A stretch of 64,000 nucleotides of DNA, from NCBI GenBank assembly GCA_016719605.1, contig JADJYW010000001.1:62001-126000 (forward strand). The letters are read 5' to 3'. A program made the translations under genes and the position numbers. This stretch comes from Lewinellaceae bacterium. Lineage in GTDB: Bacteria > Bacteroidota > Bacteroidia > Chitinophagales > Saprospiraceae. Below are positions 48,901 to 58,697 of this stretch, one piece after another; position 1 is the stretch's first letter, and each line of letters opens with the position of its first letter. Under the pieces are notes generated by a model. It saw only the letters and a program-made list of their open reading frames with translations. It did no database searches and was not told where the DNA came from.

Positions 48901-49679
48901 TTGCCGGTGTGGATAACGACTTCGACGGACAAACGCGCAACACCCTGTCTCCGGCAGATATCGGCGCGGATGCAGGCAACTTTATCCTGAGCGATATTTC
49001 AGGTCCCGGCATTTCCTACACGCCGCTGGCAAACATTTGTGGTACAGGCAACATCGGACTGAATGGCGTCATAATTACAGACGCTACCGGCATCCCAATT
49101 GCAGGTAACCTTATTCCGCGTATCTACTACCGCAAACCGGCCGGTGCGTGGTTCTCGCAGCCTGGCGTATTGGTGTCGGGTACTGCGCAAAACAGCGTTT
49201 GGAACTTTACCGTAGTGGTGGCTGATCTGGGCGGTGTCGCTCCGGGCGAAGTGGTAGAATACTATGTGATTGCTCAGGACCTGATGGCTACACCCCGCAT
49301 TGCATCGGTGCCTGGCGGTGTTTCCGCAACGGATGTCAATACGATTACTACCCATCCTGCAGCACCCGCATCCGCCTATCCTTCCCGCACTTACGGGAAC
49401 TTACACCGTCGGTGTGGGTGGCGACTTTGCTACATTGACGGCTGCAGTGGCCGCGTACAACACCAGTTGCATGAATGGACCGGTTGTGTTCAGCCTGACC
49501 GATGCAACCTACCCAACAGAAACATTCCCGATCACGGTGAATACCAATGCTTTTGCCAGCAGTGTCAACACGCTGACGATTCGCCCGGCTTCCGGTGTGG
49601 ATGCCACGATCACCGGTTCGGCTACTTCGCTCATCAAACTGGACGGCGCCGATTATGTGATTCTCGACGGTTCCAATAA
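45918..49679 (+). CDS. Giant beta-helix T9SS protein (fourth paralog), first part
   Basis: The ATG at 45918 begins a signal peptide ending LGQVSAQ. Residues about 30-230 form a beta-sandwich of the MAM/jelly-roll kind (GFENGATFGANGWTLVNG, IRIFFTWRNDGSAGTQPPVAIDNISLV). Then comes a TVGPAGDYATLTAAVAAV start typical of secreted beta-helix proteins, and a long Asn-rich beta-helix (about 46690-48980) ending DIGADAGN. The beta-sandwich DISGPGISYTPLANI...YYVIAQDL matches the third giant. The frame is lost near 49385 (CCC where CC is expected after PSAYPS); the next strand, TGTYTVGVGGDFATLTAAV, is in another frame. The last 95 residues before 49679 are not authentic. Confidence 0.8.
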   Translation: MKNNILASGRLVTAVLFGAFSLILGQVSAQTTLLSASGDGGFENGATFGANGWTLVNGVGVTNQWFVGTAPALFPGSNSAYISNDVAGATHNYSNTAGSIVHFYRDITLPAGETNLTYGYQWYAQGESTYDFLQVSVGSTSIVPVAASGVAGSVTITNPLIPGTTVIGAHNLQGAVQTVNATVSSAAFGNCFAPATIRIFFTWRNDGSAGTQPPVAIDNISLVSAVPVGGPLSGTKTVGPAGDYATLTAAVAAVAQNGVSTPVILELQADYTSAGETFPIVLAGLASCNPVNSTNTVTIRPAAGATALAITGTTAVPAIDINTGQWWRIDGRPGGVGSAKELTISNTSTTGQAVRHINDASNNIIRYTILRGVNTSTASGVVLFSTTTGANGNDNNLIEFCDIRDGATSPINCIYSSATTTTLAQYNNNNTISNNNIFNYFGATTSHTGVFLAGGNSDWTISGNSFYQTATRSTTATVSAFQSSSTLNNNLTVTGNFIGGTEPNAGGTPMTYIGGTIIRAFLVTVGTLSPNNFNSNTFQNISVTSTSTSTAQSLISLLSGRINCNSNTIGSQSATNNIVFSLSGSAARLQAILAGTGTPELTTINDNTIGGMALIVTGAPATVPAFFVISVQGTTAGHNFTVNNNTIGSPTVANSVTSDANGTLAGLISFSNALGQTYNNNTFANLTNTSTGTGASVNGMLLQGSGTSPAFLGSFNAVGNTIRNLTTSSTSATFISAVGMSVSGTAETVGVSNIAENTLHTIVNNSPTAATFAAGMIFNVPSFAPSTVTRNFVHSLNLSTTVTTANIRGFQINGGVANYTNNFIRLGIDAGGNDITTGYLITGITEAGTAASRISHNSIYIGGAGVDVGSNTFALTVGSTTAGRNYRSNILVNARSNGAGAGKHYAINIPGAAPNPAGVNSDYNLLLATGTGGFTGLYNAVDQTTLADWRTATGLDYNSITGNPQFINPTGSVATLDLHISASNPTPAEGGGVVVAGVDNDFDGQTRNTLSPADIGADAGNFILSDISGPGISYTPLANICGTGNIGLNGVIITDATGIPIAGNLIPRIYYRKPAGAWFSQPGVLVSGTAQNSVWNFTVVVADLGGVAPGEVVEYYVIAQDLMATPRIASVPGGVSATDVNTITTHPAAPASAYPSRTYGNLHRRCGWRLCYIDGCSGRVQHQLHEWTGCVQPDRCNLPNRNIPDHGEYQCFCQQCQHADDSPGFRCGCHDHRFGYFAHQTGRRRLCDSRRFQ

Positions 49680-49701
49680 CAATGACCGAGCCGTAATCTG
49701 A
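49387..49701 (+). CDS. Giant fourth paralog, linking segment between two frameshifts
   Basis: This short true-sequence stretch begins a second beta-helix: ALTGTYTVGVGGDF, then TLTAAVAAYNTSC, FPITVNTNAFA and YVILDGSNNNDRA. It joins the frame starting at 45918 to the frame of 49704. It is bounded by a +1 indel near 49385 and an apparent -1 indel near 49690 (NDRAVI and stop, where NDRAxNLTLINT is expected). It has no start of its own. Confidence 0.7.
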   Translation, partial: ALTGTYTVGVGGDFATLTAAVAAYNTSCMNGPVVFSLTDATYPTETFPITVNTNAFASSVNTLTIRPASGVDATITGSATSLIKLDGADYVILDGSNNNDRAVI

Positions 49702-49703
49702 CC

Positions 49704-52700
49704 TTGATCAATACCATTACGACAGCCTCAGCGGCTGTGTGGGTTGCCAGCACTACGGCCCCGGGCAGCGGCGCTACCAACAACACCGTCAAAAACCTGA
49801 TTATTGAAGGTGGTATCGGTACTACGGCAAACGTATTTGGCATTGCGTCCAAAGCTTCTACCGCATTAACAACCAGCGCTTCCGATAACGATAACCTGAC
49901 GATTCAGAACAACGCAATCTCCAAGGTTTATACGGGTATCAGCGTCACGGGAGTAAATGCTCCGACGGCAGCAGACGGTTTGCTTGTCACCGGCAACGTG
50001 ATAGGCAGCGATGATGCAGCCAAATACCTTACTAACCGCGGCATCGAGGTTTCCTATGCCAATAACCCGGAGATATCGGGCAACGCCATCTCCAACATTA
50101 TCACGACCAGCAGTAACGCCGCTACAGGTATTGACCTCGGCATCAACGTAGTCGGTGGCAATGTGGTGCGCAACAACATTACGCGGGTGTACAACACCAG
50201 TACGGGTGGCTGGAATGCGTATGGCATCCACTTCTCCAGTGCTACGGCTACGACCAACGTTCTGGTTGCCAATAACTTTATTTCCGACATCAAGACGGTC
50301 AATTACAACACGACGAGTTCGTTCAATGCTTTTGGTATTCGTATTTCCGGCGGTACAAACCTGAAAATTTACAACAACAGCATTCACCAGTTTGGTGATG
50401 TCACTTTGGGTACGAGCGCCGGTATGTCGTCCAACATCTATATTAGCTCATCTGCTGCCACGGGTCTGGAAATCCGCAATAACATTCTCTTCAACCAGCA
50501 AAATTTCACAGTTACAGGTTCATTCGTTTACAACATATTCGTCAGTTTCTCGGGCTACTCTTTTGCAGGCATTAACAATAATGACTACTTCGGCTTGTCG
50601 AGTGCTACGACGACCTATCGAGTGGGTAATGCTGGCGGCACGATTTTTTATACCACGCTCCCCAACTGGCAGGCGTACACTGGTCAGGATGCCGGTTCCG
50701 TTTCCGTGCAACCTAATTTTACTTCAAACACCGACCTGCACCTGGCGGCCACTAATAACCTCTGCCTGGATGGCGGTGGCGCTCCGCTGGCACTCGTGAC
50801 AGTTGACCATGACGGCCAGGCCCGCGATGCGAGCACCCCCGATATTGGCGCCGACGAGTTTGTCAATCCCAATCTGAATATCTCCATTGCTGAGGCATCC
50901 GGTGTCGCATCGGATGACGGTATCACTTGCGCCGGCGCATCGGTGACCCTGACATCTAATGTCACCGGCACATACCTGTGGAGTACGGGTGCTACTACCA
51001 ACCCGGTGGTCGTTTCGCCGAATGCCACAACGACCTACACCGTGACCGTCACGGACGCCGTCGGTTGTTCGGAAGTGCTGTCAACTACCATTACCGTCAA
51101 CCCGTTGCCGACAGCCTTCGCCGTAACCGGCGGCGGTGCATACTGTGCCCCAGGCGCCGGTGTTCCGGTCGGCCTGGCCGGCTCGGAAAACGGCGTTACG
51201 TATCAATTAAATCTCAACGGTGGTGCTATTGGCGCCCCGGTTGCAGGCACAGGCGCAGCGCTGGACTTTGGTAATCAAACCCAAGCGGGTGACTACACGG
51301 TTGCTGCTACCAACCCGACTACCAACTGTTCCGCAGACATGACGGGTTCGGCTACGGTGACGGCAAATCCGACTCCTGTATCCTTTAACGTTACCGGCGG
51401 CGGTTCGTACTGCGCTCCGGGTGCAGGCGTCCCGGTTGGTCTGAGCGGATCGGAAAGTGGTGTGAATTACCAGTTGCAACTGGGCGGCGCCAATTTGGGC
51501 GCTCCTGTGGCAGGCACAAATGCCGCACTGGATTTTGGTCTTCAGGCTACTGCGGGTATTTACACTGTTGTTGCAACGGCTGTCAACGGCGGTTGTACGG
51601 CGGATATGAACGGCTCTGCTATCGTAGTTGCCAACAGTACACCAACCTTGTCGGAAACACATGTTGAACCAACCACCTGCGTCGCACCGAACGGTTCGAT
51701 AAACTTGACGGTGAATGGCGGTACAGGTCCCTTCACCTATAACTGGTTCACGCCTAACGGCAGCGGTCTGGTACAGGGCCAGGAGGATCAAAGCGGTTTG
51801 ATCGTTGGTTCTTACCTCGTTACGGTGACGGATGCCAACACTTGCTCGGCTACGCTGAGTGTTCCTTTGATCGGCCCTGGCAATTGCGATGCCTGTCCGG
51901 TTATCAGTACCCTGAACTCGGTACCTGCAGGCGCTTGTGCCAATGAAACGATAACCCTGACGGCTTCCGGTTTGATTGACATGGGTTCTACCTACGGTAT
52001 TACTTTCAAATACTACACAGGCGCTCCTGCTGCTAACCCCTATATGGGCGGTACAGTGATCGCGACAGTCGACAACAATGGCCTCGGCAATGGCGGTACG
52101 ACAGCCACGACGACAACTTCGTTTGCGACGGGCGGAACGTACTTCTTGTACGCAATTCTGGATCAATTGCCGACCGATCCGATGTGTCGTCCATCGGCTA
52201 CATACTCGCTGACGGTATTGAACATCCCTTCGGTAAATGCGGTATCCAGCCAAACGGTTTGTGCCGGCTCCAACACTGCCGCTGTTAACTTCAGCGGCCC
52301 GGTATCGGGTACTGTATATGACTGGACAAACGACAACCCGGCTATCGGTCTTGCGGCAAGTGGTACGGGCAATATAGCTTCCTTTACGGCGATCAATGCC
52401 GGTTTTTCCCCGGTTACAGCCACTATCACGGTAACGCCTTCGGTGAACGATCCGGCAACAGGCACGACCTGCACGGGGCAGTCTATCACGTTCACAATCA
52501 CGGTGAACCCGGTACCTTCGGTTAATGCGGTATCAAGTCCAACCTACTGCAACGGCGCTGCCGTCCCGTCGGTGGTGTTCACGAGCAATGTTCCCGGCGC
52601 CACATTCGCGTGGTCGCGTACGAACGAGGCGATTGGCCTGGCTCCGGTAAACGGTGTTGGAAACGTGCCGGCGTTCACGGCGACGAATGCCACGACTACC

Positions 52701-55700
52701 CCGTTGACGAGTACCTTTACGGTAGTGGCATCGTATACAAACAATGGTGTCACCTGCACGGGTACACCGATCCAGTTTGCCATCACGGTGAACCCGACGC
52801 CGACGGTGAGCGCTTCGCCGACCAGCCAAACGGTCTGCAACGGTGCAGCCACAGCGGCGATTAACTTCACGGGTACAGTCGGCGGCACGGTGTTCAACTG
52901 GACGAATAACAACCCGGCTATCGGTCTTGCAGCAAACGGTAGCAGTAGCAGCATACCGTCGTTCACGGCGATCAACAACGGCGGTGCCCCGGTAACGGCG
53001 ACGATCACGGTAACGCCGACATACACCAACAACGGTGTTTTCTGCTCCGGTACTCCGGTATCGGTCACCATCACGGTGAACCCGACAGCACAAGTCAATC
53101 AGCCTGTCAACGTCAATACCTGCAGCGGTACGCTGACGGCGGTGACCTTCACGACCACCACATCCGGCACGACCTATTCGTGGACGAACAGCAACACCGC
53201 TATCGGTCTGGCTGCTTCGGGTACGGGTAACATATCCTTCACGGCAGCCGTAGTGGCAGCCGCTACAACGGGCACCATCACGGTAACGCCGAACTACACG
53301 AACAACGGCGTAAGTTGCCCGGGTATCCCGCGCACGTTCACGATCACGGTGAATCCAAATCCGACGGTGAATGCCGTACCGAACCAACCGGCATTGTGCA
53401 GCGGCGACGCAACCACCGCGATCACGTTTGGCGGCAACTTTGCCGGTACGGTGTACAATTGGACAAACAGCAACCCGAGCATCGGCCTTGCCGCGAGCGG
53501 TACGGGCAACATCCCGTCGTTTGTCACACAGAACGTTTCCTCCAATATCCAGACAGCCATTATCACCGTGACGCCGTCGCTGACAACAGGCGGCACGACC
53601 TGCACAGGCACAGCGATTACATTTACCTACACAGTTTACCCGCGTCCGCTGGTGAATGTAGGCGCCGACATAACGATCTGTCAGAACCAGTCGGCGTTTT
53701 TGGCGGCTGCACTGGGCGGCGGCGCGACAGGCGGAACGTGGAGTGGCGGCGTGGGCCAGTTTGTTACAGCAAACGCCCCGGTCACGACGTACATACCTGC
53801 AGCGAGCGAGTACGGGACGACGGTGACGCTGACATTTACGAGCAACGATCCTGCGGGGCCATGTCCGTCGGTATCGGATGCACTTCAACTGACGATCAAC
53901 ACGCTTCCGCTGGTGTTTGCGGGCAACGATATCAAAGTATGCCCGGGGGCGACGTTGGACTTGTCGCTGTTAGGCTCGACGATTGAGGCCAACGGCAGCG
54001 GCGTGACTACGGGTACCTGGACATCAAGCGGTAGCGGGCAGTTTTTGCCAAGTGCGGCCTTCCCTGGTGCGGCGACGTATGTACCGAGCGCAGCAGATTA
54101 CGCAGCCGGCTTTGTATTGCTGACGCTGACGAGCGAAGACCCGTCGGGTCCTTGCGGCGCGGTGAGCGATTTTCTGCGCTTAGGCTTCAAGCAGAGCGCG
54201 GCGCCGGTGTGCAACGACAACGTACAGGTATCGCTGGACTCCAGCGGCACGGCGCTCATCGAGCCGGACATGCTGCTGGAAGGCACGTTTGAATATGAAT
54301 TCTACACGGTGAGTGTGCTGCAAAACAACCAGAGCATCGGCAATACGGTGAATTGCACACATATTGGCCAGACGCTTCAGGTTCGGATCACGGACATCTG
54401 CACGAACAATATCTGCTGGGGCACCATCAAGGTTGAAGACAAGTTGCCGCCGAAGATGACGTGCAACAACTACAACCTGGTGTGCGTGGTGGACAATTAC
54501 GACCCGAATTATATCCTGAATACCCTGGGTGTTCAAAATGCGTTCCCGACGGTACAGGAGAACTGCCCGCCGGCGACGCTGGTGCATGTGGACGACTTCA
54601 CGGATCTGGACTGCACGCAGCAGTTCAGTGCTCGGATTCGCCGCACCTGGACCGCCACGGACGGTAGCGGGAACAAAAGTTCGTGCATCCAGACGATCAA
54701 TTTCGAGCGTCGGGGCGTGAATCAGGTATTGTTCCCCTCGGATGTCACGGTGAGTTGTGAGGGCGGCGTGAACACATCTCCGACAGCTACGGGCGCACCG
54801 TACTTCACGGCCTTCGGCCAGAACTGGCCGATCCTTCCGACGGTAGGTGCCTGCGAGATACAGACAGCGTTTGTAGACCAGGATTTGCCGGTGTGCGACG
54901 GTACTTACAAAAAACTCCGGACGTGGACGGTGTACGATTGGTGCCTGCCGACGAAGCCGGATGCTCCGAACCAAAATCCGCAGTATTTCATCCAGGTGAT
55001 CAAAGTAGAAGACTCGAGTGGCCCGGTTATGGCTTGCCCGGCAAACCTGACGGTGGGCACGGACGCCAACGGCTGCTGCGCCTCGACGGATTTGCCGGAC
55101 GTAATTGTGGAAGACGCCTGCTCGCGGATCAAAGGGGCTACAGCACGCATCGTCGTGCGCGACCCGGTCACGAACATGGTATTGAATACCTACGAGTTTA
55201 ACGGCTCGATACAGGATTTTTCAGGTAACAACCATTGGGATGCAGATACGCTGGTAGCATTCGGTCAGACGGATTGCCTGCCGCTGGGCGCGCATGTGGT
55301 TACCTACGCCGTACAGGACGATTGCGATAACATTCGGACATGCACCTACCGCCTGACGGTAGACGACCGGACGGCACCTGTTCCGGCGTGCGACGACTTT
55401 ACCAATGTTTCGCTGGGCGTTAGCGGGGAAGCGTATGTAAACGCGACGACGTTCGACGACGGCTCGTACGACAACTGCGGCACAGTATCGTTCAAAGCCC
55501 GTCGGATGGACTCCAACGGGTGCCAGTCGAACGGTCAATTCCACGATCAGGTGCTGTTCTGCTGCGAGGATATCGGCGACACGATCACGGTTGTGCTTCG
55601 GGTATACGACATCGTGGCCCAGAGCGGCTCAGTATCGCTGACGTACGAAGAACTCAACTCGAACGAGTGTATGGTACAGGTGTTTATCGAAGACAAAATC

Positions 55701-58487
55701 AAACCTTTCTGCAAACCGCCGGCGCATGTGACGGTATCGTGCGAGAATTTTGACCCGAGCCTGTGGGCCTACGGCTTTGCAACAGCGGAAGACAACTGCT
55801 GCGTGGACACGATCACGGAGAGCCGGAACATAGCGCTGTTCGACACGGTTTGTAACCGTGGAACGCTGACGCGGACCTTCCGTGCGTTCGACTGCGGCGG
55901 CTCGTCGAGTTCGTGCACGCAGCGCGTGACGGTGACGTACACGCAGGACTACTTTGTACGCTTCCCGGACGACAAGATCGTGACGTCGTGCAATGGTACC
56001 CCCGACTACGGTCAGCCGACGTTCTTCGGCGAGAACTGCGAGTTGCTGGGTGTATCGCACGAAGACGAAGTGTTCACGGTGGTACCCGACGCCTGCTTCA
56101 AGATTGAGCGGACGTGGACGGTAATCAACTGGTGCACATACGACCCGAACTTAGGTTGCACGGATGTTCCAAACCCGAACCCGAACCCGGCGACGAACGC
56201 CCCGCAGAACCTTCCCGGCCCGATTATTTCGCCGGCCGGCACACCTGCACCGTGGAATCCGACGACGGTAGCCGTCACGCCGGGCGCTACGCCCACAAAC
56301 TACGCGGTGTTCTACAGCGGCGGTATGTACAACGGCGTACAGATTCCGAACATCGGCAGCAACAACTGCTACCGGTACAAGCAAATCATCAAAGTAATAG
56401 ACACGCAGAAGCCGATCATCGCGAACTGCCCGGCCAGCCCGGACACGATTTGTGACATAACGGCGAACGCCGGCGACCTGTGGAACGATATGTCCTGGTG
56501 GGACAACACGATAAAGAGCCACGACCTGTGCGAGGCGCCGACGGATCTTTCGATCACGGCGACAGACCTGTGCTCGGACTCTGCGGTGAACATCCGCTAC
56601 CTGTTGTTCCTGGACCTGGATGGCGACGGCACGATGGAGACGGTGATCAACAGCAATCAGACCGGTATTGCTGGTCTGGGCTGGAATGCGGTACCGTTTG
56701 GCAACGCCGGCGGTGGTGCGGGCACACTTCGTCCGTTCGACCAGCGTCCGGTACCTGCGAACCAGAAGTATGGTTTTGCGTTGCAGACGACGACGAGCGG
56801 TGTGAACAAGACCGGTTCGGTACGCTGGAACACGCAGCAGGCACAGGGCACGTATGTGGTACCTGAATTGCCGTACGGCGTACACAAAATCAAGTGGTTT
56901 GTAGAAGACGGCTGCGGCAACGAGCAGACTTGCGAGTACATCTTCGAGGTGAAGGACTGCAAGAAACCTACGGTAGTTTGCATCAATGGTCTGAGCGTGA
57001 ATATCATGCCGACGAAGATGGTGGCCTTGTGGGATACGGACTTCCTGCAGTACACGGAAGACAACTGCACACCTGCCAATCGTTTGGTTACGGCCATACG
57101 CAAGGCTGGTCAGGGCACGGGCTTCCCGCGCAACCCGGACGGTACGCCGCAGAAAGTGGTTACGTTCACCTGCAATGAGTTGGGCAAACAGAATGTGGAA
57201 TTGTGGTCAATTGACCTGGCCGGCAACGCGGACTTCTGTCTGACGTATGTTGAGGTACAAGATAATATGCAGAATTGCTCCAGCGTGCATGGCACAGTAG
57301 CCGGAACGTTGACAACGGAATCGGGCAACGGCCTGGAGGACGCCACGGTGTCCGTGGGTGGTCTGGCCGGGACGACGGATGGGCAGGGTGCATACATCGT
57401 GAACGGTCTTCCGTACGGCGCCGACCACACGGTAACGCCGCTGAAAGACAACGATCCGCTGAACGGGGTTTCGACGTTTGACCTGGTGCTGATCAACAAA
57501 CACATCCTGGGTCTGGAGCCGCTGAACAGTCCGTACAAAATGATCGCTGCGGATGCCAACAACAGCCGTTCGATCACGACGTTCGACATTGTTGAGTTGC
57601 GCAAACTGATCCTGGGTATTTACACGGAGTTGCCCAACAACACGTCGTGGCGATTTGTGGACAAAGGCTATTCCTTCCCGAACCAGTCCAATCCGTTCCA
57701 GACGCTGTTCCCGGAAACGAAGCAGATCGCGAACATGGCGACGAGCCAGATGACGGAGGACTTCTGGTCGGTGAAAGTGGGCGACGTGAACGGCAATGCC
57801 GTGACGAGCAGCCTGACGAGCACGGAAGACCGCACGGCGGGTACGCTGTTGTTCAATGTGCAAGACCGCACGGTGAAAGCCGGCGAGATCTTCACGGTGG
57901 ACTTCAAGGCTGCCGAGCAGGTACAGGGCTACCAGTTCACGCTGAACCACCCGGGTCTGGAGTTGGTAGACGTGACGCCGGGCGCTGAGATGAGCATGGC
58001 CAATTTTGGTGTGTTTGCCGCTGAGCAGGCCGTGACGACGAGTTGGGACGGCAACGTCAAGGGCGAGTTCTCGCTGACGTTCCGGGCCACGACATCGGGC
58101 GAATTGAGCCGGATGCTGGGTGTATCGGGTCGGATCACGAAGGCTGAGGCGTACAATAGCGGCGCGGAGCGTCTGCAGGTAGGTTTCCGCTTCAACGGCG
58201 CGAACGGTTCGACGATCACGGGTCTGGGCTTCGAGTTGTACCAGAACCAGCCGAACCCGTTTGTGAACAAGACGCAGATTGGCTTCCACTTGCCGGAGGC
58301 AACGACAGCCACGCTGACGATCTTCGACGAGACAGGCCGCACGATGTTCACACAAAAAGGCGACTTCGCCAAGGGCTACAACGCCGTGACGGTAGACCGT
58401 TCGGTGCTGACTGCCACGGGCGTGCTGTTCTACAAAATAGAAACAGCGAAAGACAGCGCCGTGAAAACGATGATACAGATGAAGTAA
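49704..58487 (+). CDS. Giant fourth paralog, main part: beta-helix, SprB/PKD-like repeats, shared tail, T9SS sorting domain
   Basis: This continues the gene starting at 45918; the repaired protein would be about 4,190 residues. In order: the rest of the beta-helix (to about 50860, DIGADEF), a PKD-like domain (TYLWSTGATTNPVV), two repeats with GGGxYCAPGAGVPVGL, a SprB-like repeat (51640-51880), PKD-like domains from about 52230 to 53640, and the shared tail from about 53660. The tail includes dockerin-like loops (57440-57660), a cohesin-like domain (57870-58150) and a T9SS type A sorting domain (58215-58484). This copy is intact across 53696, where the third giant is frameshifted, and has no palindrome between the dockerin-like and cohesin-like parts. 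The ATG at 49704 is an artefact of the upstream break. Predicted role: surface or matrix adhesin/scaffold. Confidence 0.85.
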   Translation: MINTITTASAAVWVASTTAPGSGATNNTVKNLIIEGGIGTTANVFGIASKASTALTTSASDNDNLTIQNNAISKVYTGISVTGVNAPTAADGLLVTGNVIGSDDAAKYLTNRGIEVSYANNPEISGNAISNIITTSSNAATGIDLGINVVGGNVVRNNITRVYNTSTGGWNAYGIHFSSATATTNVLVANNFISDIKTVNYNTTSSFNAFGIRISGGTNLKIYNNSIHQFGDVTLGTSAGMSSNIYISSSAATGLEIRNNILFNQQNFTVTGSFVYNIFVSFSGYSFAGINNNDYFGLSSATTTYRVGNAGGTIFYTTLPNWQAYTGQDAGSVSVQPNFTSNTDLHLAATNNLCLDGGGAPLALVTVDHDGQARDASTPDIGADEFVNPNLNISIAEASGVASDDGITCAGASVTLTSNVTGTYLWSTGATTNPVVVSPNATTTYTVTVTDAVGCSEVLSTTITVNPLPTAFAVTGGGAYCAPGAGVPVGLAGSENGVTYQLNLNGGAIGAPVAGTGAALDFGNQTQAGDYTVAATNPTTNCSADMTGSATVTANPTPVSFNVTGGGSYCAPGAGVPVGLSGSESGVNYQLQLGGANLGAPVAGTNAALDFGLQATAGIYTVVATAVNGGCTADMNGSAIVVANSTPTLSETHVEPTTCVAPNGSINLTVNGGTGPFTYNWFTPNGSGLVQGQEDQSGLIVGSYLVTVTDANTCSATLSVPLIGPGNCDACPVISTLNSVPAGACANETITLTASGLIDMGSTYGITFKYYTGAPAANPYMGGTVIATVDNNGLGNGGTTATTTTSFATGGTYFLYAILDQLPTDPMCRPSATYSLTVLNIPSVNAVSSQTVCAGSNTAAVNFSGPVSGTVYDWTNDNPAIGLAASGTGNIASFTAINAGFSPVTATITVTPSVNDPATGTTCTGQSITFTITVNPVPSVNAVSSPTYCNGAAVPSVVFTSNVPGATFAWSRTNEAIGLAPVNGVGNVPAFTATNATTTPLTSTFTVVASYTNNGVTCTGTPIQFAITVNPTPTVSASPTSQTVCNGAATAAINFTGTVGGTVFNWTNNNPAIGLAANGSSSSIPSFTAINNGGAPVTATITVTPTYTNNGVFCSGTPVSVTITVNPTAQVNQPVNVNTCSGTLTAVTFTTTTSGTTYSWTNSNTAIGLAASGTGNISFTAAVVAAATTGTITVTPNYTNNGVSCPGIPRTFTITVNPNPTVNAVPNQPALCSGDATTAITFGGNFAGTVYNWTNSNPSIGLAASGTGNIPSFVTQNVSSNIQTAIITVTPSLTTGGTTCTGTAITFTYTVYPRPLVNVGADITICQNQSAFLAAALGGGATGGTWSGGVGQFVTANAPVTTYIPAASEYGTTVTLTFTSNDPAGPCPSVSDALQLTINTLPLVFAGNDIKVCPGATLDLSLLGSTIEANGSGVTTGTWTSSGSGQFLPSAAFPGAATYVPSAADYAAGFVLLTLTSEDPSGPCGAVSDFLRLGFKQSAAPVCNDNVQVSLDSSGTALIEPDMLLEGTFEYEFYTVSVLQNNQSIGNTVNCTHIGQTLQVRITDICTNNICWGTIKVEDKLPPKMTCNNYNLVCVVDNYDPNYILNTLGVQNAFPTVQENCPPATLVHVDDFTDLDCTQQFSARIRRTWTATDGSGNKSSCIQTINFERRGVNQVLFPSDVTVSCEGGVNTSPTATGAPYFTAFGQNWPILPTVGACEIQTAFVDQDLPVCDGTYKKLRTWTVYDWCLPTKPDAPNQNPQYFIQVIKVEDSSGPVMACPANLTVGTDANGCCASTDLPDVIVEDACSRIKGATARIVVRDPVTNMVLNTYEFNGSIQDFSGNNHWDADTLVAFGQTDCLPLGAHVVTYAVQDDCDNIRTCTYRLTVDDRTAPVPACDDFTNVSLGVSGEAYVNATTFDDGSYDNCGTVSFKARRMDSNGCQSNGQFHDQVLFCCEDIGDTITVVLRVYDIVAQSGSVSLTYEELNSNECMVQVFIEDKIKPFCKPPAHVTVSCENFDPSLWAYGFATAEDNCCVDTITESRNIALFDTVCNRGTLTRTFRAFDCGGSSSSCTQRVTVTYTQDYFVRFPDDKIVTSCNGTPDYGQPTFFGENCELLGVSHEDEVFTVVPDACFKIERTWTVINWCTYDPNLGCTDVPNPNPNPATNAPQNLPGPIISPAGTPAPWNPTTVAVTPGATPTNYAVFYSGGMYNGVQIPNIGSNNCYRYKQIIKVIDTQKPIIANCPASPDTICDITANAGDLWNDMSWWDNTIKSHDLCEAPTDLSITATDLCSDSAVNIRYLLFLDLDGDGTMETVINSNQTGIAGLGWNAVPFGNAGGGAGTLRPFDQRPVPANQKYGFALQTTTSGVNKTGSVRWNTQQAQGTYVVPELPYGVHKIKWFVEDGCGNEQTCEYIFEVKDCKKPTVVCINGLSVNIMPTKMVALWDTDFLQYTEDNCTPANRLVTAIRKAGQGTGFPRNPDGTPQKVVTFTCNELGKQNVELWSIDLAGNADFCLTYVEVQDNMQNCSSVHGTVAGTLTTESGNGLEDATVSVGGLAGTTDGQGAYIVNGLPYGADHTVTPLKDNDPLNGVSTFDLVLINKHILGLEPLNSPYKMIAADANNSRSITTFDIVELRKLILGIYTELPNNTSWRFVDKGYSFPNQSNPFQTLFPETKQIANMATSQMTEDFWSVKVGDVNGNAVTSSLTSTEDRTAGTLLFNVQDRTVKAGEIFTVDFKAAEQVQGYQFTLNHPGLELVDVTPGAEMSMANFGVFAAEQAVTTSWDGNVKGEFSLTFRATTSGELSRMLGVSGRITKAEAYNSGAERLQVGFRFNGANGSTITGLGFELYQNQPNPFVNKTQIGFHLPEATTATLTIFDETGRTMFTQKGDFAKGYNAVTVDRSVLTATGVLFYKIETAKDSAVKTMIQMK

Positions 58488-58498
58488 GAGCGGCGAGA

Positions 58499-58536
58499 GG
58501 CAAGTAGGCAAAAGCCTTGCGATTTACCTACTTGTC
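58499..58536 (+). repeat. Imperfect inverted repeat after fourth giant
   Basis: GGCAAGTAGGCAAA and TTTACCTACTTGTC pair over 14 bp with two mismatches (G-T pairs in RNA). It lies at the same position and shares the central CCTTGCGATTT sequence with the hairpin after the third giant, so it is a homologous 3' element. Confidence 0.5.
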
Positions 58537-58571
58537 TTTTACCCTTTGCATTTTGCCAACTTGCCTTTTTT

Positions 58572-58613
58572 AAAAAAAAAGTCCTGTTCCGATGTCGGAG
58601 CAGGACTTTTTTT
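58572..58613. terminator. Bidirectional rho-independent terminator
   Basis: A run of nine A's, then GTCCTGTTCCGA, a tight loop, TCGGAGCAGGAC and seven T's. The stem is about 12 bp with one G-T pair. It sits between the end of the fourth giant (58487) and the end of the minus-strand Cys-repeat gene (58698), so it can stop transcription from both sides. Confidence 0.85.
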
Positions 58614-58697
58614 ATCCGGATAACCACGCAACCCCAGTCTGTTTTTCATCAACCAGCAACCTTCCAACCAGCAACCCCTCCAACCCTTTCACCTGTG

